Below are positions 53,201 through 60,817 of a stretch of DNA of 64,000 nt, in pieces. The notes below the pieces were generated by a model. That model saw only the letters and a list, made by a program, of their open reading frames with translations. It was not told where the DNA came from and made no database searches. This DNA comes from an uncultured Bacteroidales bacterium (GTDB lineage Bacteria; Bacteroidota; Bacteroidia; Bacteroidales; Paludibacteraceae): assembly GCA_946406195.1 (NCBI GenBank), contig CAMJJT010000003.1, positions 62,001-126,000 on the forward strand. The letters are read 5' to 3'. A program made the translations under genes and the position numbers. How positions within the stretch are numbered: the first letter of the stretch is position 1; every line of letters begins with the position of its first letter.

Positions 53201-55899
53201 ATAGTCGTAAGTTTGCAAAAGGGAAAGGTATAAATCGTACGTTCCCTGCTCAGTTTGTGTATGGGCTGGGAGACGCGGAGTTGTATATATGGCTGCGTAC
53301 CACCGAGAAATTCTATTTCGAGACAGCGTTCGTAGGTACCTATCCCTCAATAGATAATCCGCAAGATATTGATACGACGCAGTTCCAAGCGAAATTGCTT
53401 GTGCCTAATGTGGACTATATGTTACCGGCAGATACAACGATGTGGTTTATGATCTGCGCACCGTACATCCAAAATAATTACAGGTATGTAGATGCCAGCT
53501 CGCTGGAGTATGAGTTAGCGAAAGATACGGTAGCTACTATTGAGATAACCGGTACGTTCCAAGATACGATGACCTATAAGATGCCGGTTCGCCGTCGTAC
53601 GATTAACAAGAACGGTAATCAACAGAAAGACAGCCGCTATCTAAGGGATATTATGGATAGTGCCATTAAACGTATTGACAAGAATTTAGGCATGCCGACT
53701 ATCCCGGTGAATGAGCTGGATAGCATGTTGAGGCGCTTCCTGACGAGTGATTCGGTGACATTCTATATCCGGATGCATACAGACCAAGCCTTGCGGATTA
53801 GGATTAATACGCCTCAGGTTTCCGGATCAAAATGTGACGAAGCGGTGGAGTTTGATATGGAGCATGGAAACGTCAACCCTGCAGACCAGAAGACATGGTA
53901 TCATGTTCATTTGGCGGAGAAGGTGCGAATCAACGGTAAGGATACGCTTTTGACGTTTATTCCCGATTCATGTGATATGCGTCTACATGTCCAAAACTGG
54001 AGCAAGGATACGACGGAGGCAATGGCGGATATTTATTTCGATTGCAACGACCCCAAGACCAAAGGAGGAACCTATAAGATTGCTCCGGGAGAGGATGCAT
54101 CAATAGATGTGGATCGTGACTTCTTAGCGCAACTCGGTTGGGCAGATATGATTATCGATTATCATTCCAACCAAGTGACCCATATATGGGCGGAACTTAT
54201 TAAGAATGCACCGCGTACTACATTGTATGACACCATCCGTGCATACGTATGCTATGGCGAGTTGTATCACGACACGATCACCGGTGAAGATAAGGGACCT
54301 ATCTTCCGTACGATGTCATGGAATGATACCGTTCCTTTCCAAGATGGTGTTTCCATCAAGGATTCGTTGACTACCTTTATCGTTCGTCCGTTATTGAATC
54401 CCCAACCGCTCACTACGGATTCGATACAAAAACTCGGTATTGCACCGCTCTTAGTACAGGGAATGCAGCTCTTTGTGGATTCCTCCAATGCCGGATTGAT
54501 GGATTTCTACAGGACACATGTCAATGGCATAGATACGATCATGCATGTGGATACCGTCTATTGGGCTAAGCCGGTGTATAACGCAAAAGGTATCTTGGAT
54601 GATAACAAAGAAGATCCATTGGACCTGACGAAATTCTATACCAAGGAGGATCTGGTGGAAAAACTGCTGTTGGTTATCAAAGATACAGCCAACTGCGGCA
54701 TCGCTTCCCGTTATGAGGTCGCTTTCCCGATAGAGGCATATGCAGTTGGAACCAAGCAAGATACTCTCTGTCCGCCTCTCTCTAAAGAGACGGATACCCT
54801 CACTTATCTAATCACGGATGAGATGTATGGTCGCCCGCGTTATGTGGACACTATTGTTACCCATGCAGTGAAGGTAACTCCTGAAATCTATGCGATGGAT
54901 CAGGTAGTTGTTAAACCGATTGTTGAGAATGGGCAAGCAATTAATGTGACCAATAGCATTAACTGGCTTATGGTGCAGTTTGAACGTGATGCTGAAGAAC
55001 TGACCATGGCGGTGACCGATGTGAGATGGCAGGTGGCTGTTGACGAAGCATGGCAGGAACTGCCCTATATAGTTGGGGAGCAAGATACCTCGGTTGTAAT
55101 GCGTTATGTAGCTACAACGGAATGTGATGATGAGTTGTATAGCGATTCATTATTTATCACGCTGACACCTCCGGAACCCTGTCATCCTTTTGAGGATGAA
55201 TTGACGGTAGCGGCTTGTAACGAGTATTATTGGGAACTCACGCAAGAGACCTATTATGCAGACGGTGACTATGTCTATACCACTCAGAAGATAGATGGTT
55301 GTGACAGTACCATAACGCTGCATCTTACAATCAATCACCCCTTCGAATTGCATCTGCCGCTCGTAGCTAAGTATGGCAACCGATTGCTGATGATTCATCG
55401 TAAGGAGATAAACAATACTCTTGCTGATATGAATATGAATCTTGATTTAGAGAAAGATACGGCATTCGTTAAGTGGTATTATCGTATCACGCAAGACATT
55501 GAAGCAGAGTATATCGGTTCCGGTTATTACTATACCAAGAAGGATGGTGCTGTGCTGGATGCCGGTTTCTATCATGCCGAGATCAACTTGCCTGCTACGG
55601 AAGGCGAAGATTGCGGTTTCAAAGGTATGACAGATGAGTATGAAGTGACCGGTGGTCATTTGGCTCCGGCGCTGGCGCCTACCCTCGCTATGCCGGGTGA
55701 GGATATCCGCGTGCTCCATCTGAATCCTGAGCAGCAGACCATGATCCGCGTCTACACAACCGAGGGTATAAGACAAGGTTCCTATACCGTACACGGACAG
55801 GAGTCCTTTACAATCAAAGCAGCAGCTGAACATGGTTTCTATCTTGTAGAACTAATCAGCGAGAGTGATAAATCCACATTACGTTATATCGTTAAATAA
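50293..55899 (+). CDS. 1868-aa secreted repeat protein with type A sorting domain
   Basis: Signal peptide at residues 1-19 (KLFLLTLASFMTIFAMA). The body has about eight tandem units of 120-150 aa, each starting C...AI-x-F-x-W-x-x-G and containing TxWYxV(D/E)L, then beta strands. They could be immunoglobulin-like or carbohydrate-binding-like, but I do not recognise the family. One CDS-repeat (ACNEYYWELTQETYYADGDY) lies near residue 1640. The end, from GEDIRVLHLNPEQQTMIRVY to FYLVELISESDK and LRYIVK, fits the T9SS type A (Por_Secre_tail) sorting domain. Probably secreted by T9SS and anchored at the surface. It lies 35 bp after the previous gene and 14 bp before the next. Confidence 0.82.
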   Translation: MRKLFLLTLASFMTIFAMAIGRNDGSTKANAIDFDWNAGLVHDGGTKWYRVDLAPLYEEENPSLTLYLTNPSNVVGTSVDVHMKATIAGQIEDRDYTIYARQYKSFTANASMLIRMKQTEIFLTLSSNGNIKLSAKVFESSDLDETCKDARELKWNTATTQEPMYSAWWKVSLSPVKNADRKDAKITITNTGTKTVNLKVGQSLDCPSSGVSKRSYELAAGESVINTVPQSMIQSVQPDELYFGVENVESQVTMKVELVDQPAQPIIPQAADMPADMREKELHVTDTMVIPAGKTLYRISVAEMNSMAKYEPEFTYRNQEEQTANIAIKMAFERPSYSTSNTDYVLASGEEQIVVYKKNMLEGLDAVDSIYLLTITDQPIHFYGRFKHVREGKACKTNIDFNWESGHTQEGRTTQWYAVEVAEARDNLQDIVVHITNQGNARANVKASMAFSCPYIDLEEVSRTLAVGDTVSRRIGYSSYSMMTDTVWIGLETDQNLHFWAEVQEAKFNDEVDTLCLHAIPFNWDEGVLQHAGDTVWYLINMEEARKRSAKFPTIFVQNMSSTKPANITAELSVECPDEIENQKKSLTIEANGSFSKKLSANLFENIVQDEIYVRVITTQDVALQVILTEKPAGSDCENAISFNWTSGNKQEANANLWYLVDLNDALTNKEDVIFTIENKDNTASDVIWQFAYVCSEEEVPSVQKFEIPAHGVKQIDEQYASLKELSNSVIYVNLQGTTSLHLSATRVAVEEIDTIYREGLTINPIVMDNGTQVVPDKDTAWYATTFEEIEYIRTLSVTNPQTLEINLSNSGSEEVTVSVELAYAFPITEKMQVLTYPVPAGSEMTYTMDWKKFNQRLADHDMVYIRITLPGEAVGTISYNTRLVTAFDGASRVEAIPIVLGNRYEQDAMTERWYKLHMSDLKRDKNLYDKILRFATKNIGDATATVNVAVYEGLLSNDDLLYGALSDEHSRKFAKGKGINRTFPAQFVYGLGDAELYIWLRTTEKFYFETAFVGTYPSIDNPQDIDTTQFQAKLLVPNVDYMLPADTTMWFMICAPYIQNNYRYVDASSLEYELAKDTVATIEITGTFQDTMTYKMPVRRRTINKNGNQQKDSRYLRDIMDSAIKRIDKNLGMPTIPVNELDSMLRRFLTSDSVTFYIRMHTDQALRIRINTPQVSGSKCDEAVEFDMEHGNVNPADQKTWYHVHLAEKVRINGKDTLLTFIPDSCDMRLHVQNWSKDTTEAMADIYFDCNDPKTKGGTYKIAPGEDASIDVDRDFLAQLGWADMIIDYHSNQVTHIWAELIKNAPRTTLYDTIRAYVCYGELYHDTITGEDKGPIFRTMSWNDTVPFQDGVSIKDSLTTFIVRPLLNPQPLTTDSIQKLGIAPLLVQGMQLFVDSSNAGLMDFYRTHVNGIDTIMHVDTVYWAKPVYNAKGILDDNKEDPLDLTKFYTKEDLVEKLLLVIKDTANCGIASRYEVAFPIEAYAVGTKQDTLCPPLSKETDTLTYLITDEMYGRPRYVDTIVTHAVKVTPEIYAMDQVVVKPIVENGQAINVTNSINWLMVQFERDAEELTMAVTDVRWQVAVDEAWQELPYIVGEQDTSVVMRYVATTECDDELYSDSLFITLTPPEPCHPFEDELTVAACNEYYWELTQETYYADGDYVYTTQKIDGCDSTITLHLTINHPFELHLPLVAKYGNRLLMIHRKEINNTLADMNMNLDLEKDTAFVKWYYRITQDIEAEYIGSGYYYTKKDGAVLDAGFYHAEINLPATEGEDCGFKGMTDEYEVTGGHLAPALAPTLAMPGEDIRVLHLNPEQQTMIRVYTTEGIRQGSYTVHGQESFTIKAAAEHGFYLVELISESDKSTLRYIVK

Positions 55900-55913
55900 G
55901 AGGAGGAAGTACA

Positions 55914-57239
55914 GTGAAGACGATTAAATTTATATTAACAGCTATTATCCTGATAGGAACTGCTAAGGTGTCAATGCTTTCGGCACAGCAGTTGGCGAAA
56001 GGCGACTCCGTGATGATCAAGCGTGAATGTACGGAGTATCTGACTGGTGAGAAACCTTCCGCATGGGTCTATAATAAAGTGCATACCATAGGTCAGATAG
56101 GTACAAAACGTTTTCCGGAAGGAATACTGATCTTCCCTATTAACTCATGGGTATGCAAGGAATGTATCATGCCGGTACAGACCAAAGAAACAATGGCAGA
56201 AGAATCTGCGCCTATTCCGGAAGTCGTTGAGGAACCTATAGTTGAAGAACCTGTTAAAGAAGAACTTATTAAAGAGGAGCCGGTAGTGGTAGAACCTGTA
56301 CCTGTTGTTGCAGAAGAGCCGAAAGCAGTTGAACCGGAGGAGGAGCCTGCACCTGTCTTGGTTGCGCAGGTTAAGGGTGACTCTATCAAGTCAAAGCAGA
56401 ATTTCCATCATGGCTATGATCGCTTTACGATTGGTTTGCGCGGAGGTGCATCCTCTCTGCTCCATAACCTCGAGAGAGGTAAATGGAATTGCGGAGGTGA
56501 TGTCATGCTTGATTTGCAATATGCCCATTATTGGACCAAAGATGGTCGTCCTGTGGATCTGGGTCTGATCACCGGCTTCAGTATCGGTTATGCGCAAAGC
56601 AGTATAAAGACGGACGTAGATACTGCCTATACAGCTATTACTTCCGATGGAAATATTGATTATGCAATCAAGGCGAACGAGATAAAAGAGCATGACGGAC
56701 AACTGCAACTCGAGATACCACTGCTCTTCTCGCTGATTCATGAGAGCGGATTCTTCTTCAATATCGGTCCCAGATTCATGCTTCCGGTTTATACTCCCTA
56801 TAAGCAACAAGTGGGCAGAGATACGCATATCGAGGCCTATTTCCAAGAGACCGAAGTCAAAGTGACTGACGAGGTGATTACCGGTTTGCTGTCGGAGAAA
56901 GACTACACGCAAAGAGGTAGTGATTACAAGAATCAATTCACTATCAATGTGATGCTCAGTGCGGAGATTGGGTACGAGTGGATATTGAAGAGCGGAAACT
57001 CGCTCGGTTTGGGTGCGTACGCAGATTATAGTGTGTACAATAGTTTTACCAATAAAGCGAATGTCAAGTCGCTCATTAACGTGGTTGCGCCGGAAGGAAA
57101 TGATCTCGCGATAGTCAATGTTTCTCCGGCTACCAAATCCTATGCCAAAGGACTGGGTTTCTTCGATGTAGGAGTGAAACTGGCTTACCATTTCAATTTC
57201 CCGAAGAAACGTCAATATAAAGACGCACGTTTATTCTGA
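55914..57239 (+). CDS. outer-membrane beta-barrel protein with Pro/Glu/Val linker
   Basis: A 441-aa protein with a signal peptide (KFILTAIILIGTAKVSMLSAQ). A small N-terminal domain (QLAKGDSVMIKRE...FPINSWVCKECI) lies at about 25-85. A VEEP/EEPVVVEPVP linker at about 100-150 could span part of the periplasm. A C-terminal barrel starts at about 165 (RFTIGLRGGASSL) and ends KLAYHFNFPKKRQYKDARLF, with alternating hydrophobic strands. The start is GTG. It is the last of the secreted operon and could anchor or link the preceding proteins to the outer membrane; this is inference. tsaB begins 7 bp later. Confidence 0.75.
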   Translation: MKTIKFILTAIILIGTAKVSMLSAQQLAKGDSVMIKRECTEYLTGEKPSAWVYNKVHTIGQIGTKRFPEGILIFPINSWVCKECIMPVQTKETMAEESAPIPEVVEEPIVEEPVKEELIKEEPVVVEPVPVVAEEPKAVEPEEEPAPVLVAQVKGDSIKSKQNFHHGYDRFTIGLRGGASSLLHNLERGKWNCGGDVMLDLQYAHYWTKDGRPVDLGLITGFSIGYAQSSIKTDVDTAYTAITSDGNIDYAIKANEIKEHDGQLQLEIPLLFSLIHESGFFFNIGPRFMLPVYTPYKQQVGRDTHIEAYFQETEVKVTDEVITGLLSEKDYTQRGSDYKNQFTINVMLSAEIGYEWILKSGNSLGLGAYADYSVYNSFTNKANVKSLINVVAPEGNDLAIVNVSPATKSYAKGLGFFDVGVKLAYHFNFPKKRQYKDARLF

Positions 57240-57246
57240 TACGCAT

Positions 57247-57903
57247 ATGACGATCCTTTGTATAGAAACGAGTACATCTGTTTGTTCGGCGGCTATCTGT
57301 CAGGATGGCAAGCCGCTCAAACAATGTATAAGTTTGGAGGGAGGCAATCATGCCAAGTTGCTGCCTGAATACATAGATGAACTATTGGTGTATGCGCGGA
57401 AACACAATATCTCTATAGATGCTGTCGCATTAAGCGAAGGACCGGGTAGTTATACCGGTTTGCGTATAGGAACCTCTACCGCCAAAGGATTATGTTACGG
57501 ATTGGATATACCGCTCATTCCTATCCCTACTTTGGAGGTGTTAAAAGAAGCATCCGGGCTTAAAGAAGGCTGTCTCGTTCCGATGATTGACGCCCGCCGG
57601 ATGGAGGTATATACTACCGGCGAGGATGGTAAAGCCCGTGCTGTGGTGGTGGAGAGTGAGCAGAGTCTTACTGCCGATAAAGAAACCGATTTCTATTACT
57701 TCGGTGATGGAGCGGCTAAATGTCAAAGTGTGCTCACCCGACCTAATTGGCATTATCTGCCTGATATAGTGCCGCAGGCGCAGTATATGGGTGTGTTGGC
57801 GGAACAAATCACGAATGGGCAATCCGTGGATATCGCATATTATGAACCGTACTATTTGAAGGAGTTTATCGCTGCACAGAGTCATGTGAAAGGACTAAAA
57901 TAA
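57247..57903 (+). CDS. tsaB: tRNA t6A biosynthesis protein TsaB
   Basis: A 218-aa member of the TsaB/YeaZ family, an ASKHA-fold partner that activates TsaD in making t6A37 in tRNA. ILCIETSTSVCSAAI is at the N-terminus, LSEGPGSYTGLRIG near residues 61-74 and GLCYGLDIPL after it, all family signatures. Length is normal. It lies in the same direction 7 bp after the barrel gene and overlaps porW by one base. tsaE is at 11742. Confidence 0.95.
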   Translation: MTILCIETSTSVCSAAICQDGKPLKQCISLEGGNHAKLLPEYIDELLVYARKHNISIDAVALSEGPGSYTGLRIGTSTAKGLCYGLDIPLIPIPTLEVLKEASGLKEGCLVPMIDARRMEVYTTGEDGKARAVVVESEQSLTADKETDFYYFGDGAAKCQSVLTRPNWHYLPDIVPQAQYMGVLAEQITNGQSVDIAYYEPYYLKEFIAAQSHVKGLK

Positions 57904-60500
57904 TGGGTCAACTATCAAGTTTCAAATATCAACTATCTGTTGTTGTCGCTCTGTTGGCGATAACGTTATCCTCTTGTTCGACCCAAAAGAACACGTGGTC
58001 GACTCGTTCGTTCCATCAGACGAAAGTCAAATATAATATCCTCTACAACGGCAATATTGCTTATGAAGAGGGATTAAAAGCCATCCGGGATGCCAATACG
58101 GATGACTATAGCCAAGTCCTCTATCTCTACCCTGTATCTAACCATAAGGCAGCTGAAGCAGGAACCTCTCAGATGGATAGGACCATTGATAAATGCCGCA
58201 AATGTATCAAGTTACATTCGATTAAAGCGAAACCCAAGCGCAATCCCAAGAAAGCGAATGACCCGAAATATAAAATATGGTTGCAATCCGAGGAGTTCAA
58301 TGCCAATATGCGTCTGGCATGGATCCGATTAGGGGAGGCAGAGTTTCATAAAGGAGATTTCTTAGGGGCAGTCAGCACTTTCAAGTATATCATCAATCAT
58401 TATCAGAATGATGCAGATATGATTGCGCAGAGCCAGTTATGGATTGCGCGTGCCTATGCCGAAATGGGTTGGCAATATGAGGCGGAAGATATGCTGCAAC
58501 GAGTGCAGATAGATGCTCTTAGCAAAAAGCATGCGAAACTATACTCCGCCGTTAAAGCCGATGTATTGCTCAAAGGCAAACAGTATCATGCCGCTATACC
58601 TTTTGTAAAACTTGCTATTCCCTCTGAGAAACGGAAGATATACCGTCCTCGGTTCTCATATGTTCTGGGTCAGTTATACGAGATGGAGGGAAAACGAGAT
58701 GAAGCAATCAGTGCATACAAAGCGGTTGTTCGGATGGCACCGCCGATTGAAATGGACTTTAATGCCCGTATCCGTATGGCGGAACTGGGTGGAAAGAACT
58801 CCATTAAGAAACTGCGTACGATGACCAAACAGTCCAAGTACAAAGATAAACTGGATCAAATATACGGAGCCATGGGAAATATATACTTGGCTAACCGTGA
58901 TACAACGAAAGCGTTGGATATGTATGAGAAGGCTATCGCTGAGGCTACGCAGGCCGGATCGTCGAAAGCCGATGTGCTCGTGCGCGCAGGCGATTTATAT
59001 TATGATATGCGCGCGTACGCGAAAGCTCAACCATGTTATCGAGAAGCCATCAATATCCTTACTGCGGATAATCCGACTTATATCCGCATCAGGAAACGCT
59101 CGGAGGTGCTGGATGAACTTATCCTCGCATATACCCAAATGCAACTCCAAGATTCGCTCCAGCGTCTGAGTGGAATGACAGAGCAGGAGCAGCGCGCTAT
59201 AGTTGATAAAATTATTGCCGATCTCATTGCCGCCGAAAAAGCGGATTCTACCAAACAGGCGGATGATGCACGGGTGCTGGCACGCGATGGCATGAAGCCG
59301 CGTAGTGTCAATACGGCAAATATGTTAGGAGCAGGATCCTTCCAGAAAGGGGAGTGGTATTTCTACAATCAGCAACTGATCAAACAGGGACAGCAGGAAT
59401 GGCGTCGTCGTTGGGGTAGCCGTGCGCTGGAGGATAACTGGCGCAGGCAGAATAAGCAAGTGACGGTTGCTTTTGATGAAGAGACATTCTCCGAAGAAAC
59501 GGATTCGACCCTCTTAGCCTCCGATTCTATCAAGCAGCCAACGCAGGTATATGAAACCGATATTCATAAACCGGAGTATTATCTCCAGCAGATTCCCCGT
59601 ACGCCGCAGCAAATGGAAGTGAGCGATAGTCTCTTGCGCCAAGCAATGGTGGACCTCTATTATATCTATCGGGATAAAGTGGAGGATGAACAGCTGGCGG
59701 AGGAGATCTTGCGCGAGTTGGAAGCACGTTTTGTGGGGCATCCCTCATTGGCAGCTATCTATGAAGAACAGCAGTTACGCGCGTTGCGCAACGATCCTGA
59801 GTATATTGCCCGTATGCAGCGTATGTTGGCAGAACAGGATTCGCTCTATGCAGCAACTTATGCGGCTTATACGCATGGACGGTTCAAAGAGGTGAAGACC
59901 AATAAGCAATATGCGGAAACTAATTTCCCGCAGAGTGCGCTCATGCCTCGTTTCTGCTTCCTCAATGCGGTGTCTGTGGCGCGAACGGAAGGACAAGATG
60001 CTTTCGTCAGAGAATTGCAACAACTCGTGGAAGCATATGGCAATACGGAGTTAGGGGCAATGGCGAAAGATATGCTTGCGATGATGGGACAGGGTATGGA
60101 GAGCAAGAAAGGCGGAGCTACCACTTCCTTGGCTGACAAGCGTGGCCAGACTACCCAAGAACAACCTGAACAAGAGGAGCAAACCCAGCAATGGAGCGAA
60201 GATCGCAAGCAGCCAAGCGTAGTGTTGCTGCGTATGAAACAGGCTGATGAACAAGCGCTCAATGAACTGCTGTACGAAGTGGCGTTGTTTAACTTCTCGC
60301 AGTTCCTTATCCGCGATTTCGAATTGCAGAAAATGCCGATATTGGGCGAAGGTTGTGCTCTGCGTGTAAGCGGATTTGCCGATATGGACGAGGCCGATTG
60401 GTGGATAGGACTCGTGCGTAAAGATGAACATATGCAGGCGGTACTCATAGGAATTGACGTACTCCCCGTTGCAGAAGTGAATCTTCCCTTAGTAAAATAA
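57903..60500 (+). CDS. porW: type IX secretion lipoprotein PorW/SprE
   Basis: An 865-aa lipoprotein with a lipobox (LLAITLSSC, Cys near residue 26) followed by STQKNTWSTRSFHQTKVKYNILYNGNIAYEEG, condensed here as the family start (KYNILYNGNIAYEEG). Repeated TPR-like helices (AWIRLGEAEFHKGDFLGAVS, YGAMGNIYLANRDTTKA) run from about 130 to 480. An acidic, Gln-rich segment lies near 740-770. Size matches SprE of Flavobacterium johnsoniae (about 870 aa). PorW/SprE links T9SS core complexes and is essential for secretion in the studied species. Next to a cluster of putative T9SS cargo it fits well. Confidence 0.88.
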   Translation: MGQLSSFKYQLSVVVALLAITLSSCSTQKNTWSTRSFHQTKVKYNILYNGNIAYEEGLKAIRDANTDDYSQVLYLYPVSNHKAAEAGTSQMDRTIDKCRKCIKLHSIKAKPKRNPKKANDPKYKIWLQSEEFNANMRLAWIRLGEAEFHKGDFLGAVSTFKYIINHYQNDADMIAQSQLWIARAYAEMGWQYEAEDMLQRVQIDALSKKHAKLYSAVKADVLLKGKQYHAAIPFVKLAIPSEKRKIYRPRFSYVLGQLYEMEGKRDEAISAYKAVVRMAPPIEMDFNARIRMAELGGKNSIKKLRTMTKQSKYKDKLDQIYGAMGNIYLANRDTTKALDMYEKAIAEATQAGSSKADVLVRAGDLYYDMRAYAKAQPCYREAINILTADNPTYIRIRKRSEVLDELILAYTQMQLQDSLQRLSGMTEQEQRAIVDKIIADLIAAEKADSTKQADDARVLARDGMKPRSVNTANMLGAGSFQKGEWYFYNQQLIKQGQQEWRRRWGSRALEDNWRRQNKQVTVAFDEETFSEETDSTLLASDSIKQPTQVYETDIHKPEYYLQQIPRTPQQMEVSDSLLRQAMVDLYYIYRDKVEDEQLAEEILRELEARFVGHPSLAAIYEEQQLRALRNDPEYIARMQRMLAEQDSLYAATYAAYTHGRFKEVKTNKQYAETNFPQSALMPRFCFLNAVSVARTEGQDAFVRELQQLVEAYGNTELGAMAKDMLAMMGQGMESKKGGATTSLADKRGQTTQEQPEQEEQTQQWSEDRKQPSVVLLRMKQADEQALNELLYEVALFNFSQFLIRDFELQKMPILGEGCALRVSGFADMDEADWWIGLVRKDEHMQAVLIGIDVLPVAEVNLPLVK

Positions 60501-60547
60501 AAGGACGGTCAAAGACCATCCTTTTTGTCGGGAAGACGTGATTCGAA
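60501..60547. repeat. tRNA-Pro 3' end duplication, left copy
   Basis: 47 bp identical to 60667-60713: the tRNA-Pro terminator hairpin plus the last 20 nt of the tRNA (T-loop TTCGAA to discriminator). The match to the tRNA seems to resume at 60639-60644 (CACGCG) after two 45-46 bp tandem units (60545-60589, 60590-60635), each starting GAAAATTGCGA. These units look like an insertion in the relic. The left copy lacks the rest of the tRNA. Confidence 0.85.
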
Positions 60548-60664
60548 AATTGCGAATTTTCGTAATAATCGACAGAACGAAGTGGCGGAGAAAATTGCGA
60601 GGAGACGCAATAATCGTTTGAACGAAGTGAGATAAGAACACGCGGGTTGGAATCCGTCATCCAA

Positions 60665-60693
60665 AAAAGGACGGTCAAAGACCATCCTTTTTG
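60665..60693 (-). terminator. tRNA-Pro terminator
   Basis: Leftward hairpin AAGGA-T-GGTC / GACC-G-TCCTT with a TTT loop and a T run, directly after the tRNA. The left repeat copy carries an identical hairpin at 60501-60527, just behind porW, where it can also end the rightward porW transcript. Confidence 0.75.
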
Positions 60694-60767
60694 TCGGGAA
60701 GACGTGATTCGAACACGCGACCTCCGGTCCCCCAGACCGTTGCGCTACCGGGCTGCGCCACTTCCCG
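60694..60767 (-). tRNA. tRNA-Pro (anticodon GGG)
   Basis: A 74-nt cloverleaf on the minus strand. The acceptor stem is CGGGAAG/CTTCCCG, the D-stem GCGC/GCGC and the anticodon loop CTGGGGG (anticodon GGG, U33 present). The T-loop is TTCGAAT and the discriminator A; CCA is not encoded. The first pair of the anticodon stem (A27-G43) is mismatched. It is like E. coli tRNA-Pro in the D-arm and T-arm. It lies antisense between porW and miaB. Confidence 0.93.
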
Positions 60768-60781
60768 AACGAAAGCGGGTG

Positions 60782-60813
60782 CAAAATTACTGCTTTTTTT
60801 TGATATATGCAAG
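60782..60813 (-). promoter_or_regulatory. tRNA-Pro promoter
   Basis: Minus-strand CTTG (60810-60813), 20 nt, TAATTTTG (60782-60789), 15 nt before the tRNA 5' end. It abuts the miaB start codon on the other strand. Confidence 0.75.
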
Positions 60814-60817
60814 AAAA

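Noticed and set aside
60647..60817. 57-residue N-terminal extension of MiaB
   Set aside because: It is translated from the antisense of tRNA-Pro (the common spurious VIRTRDLRS...YRAAPLP type). MiaB homology starts at 60818.
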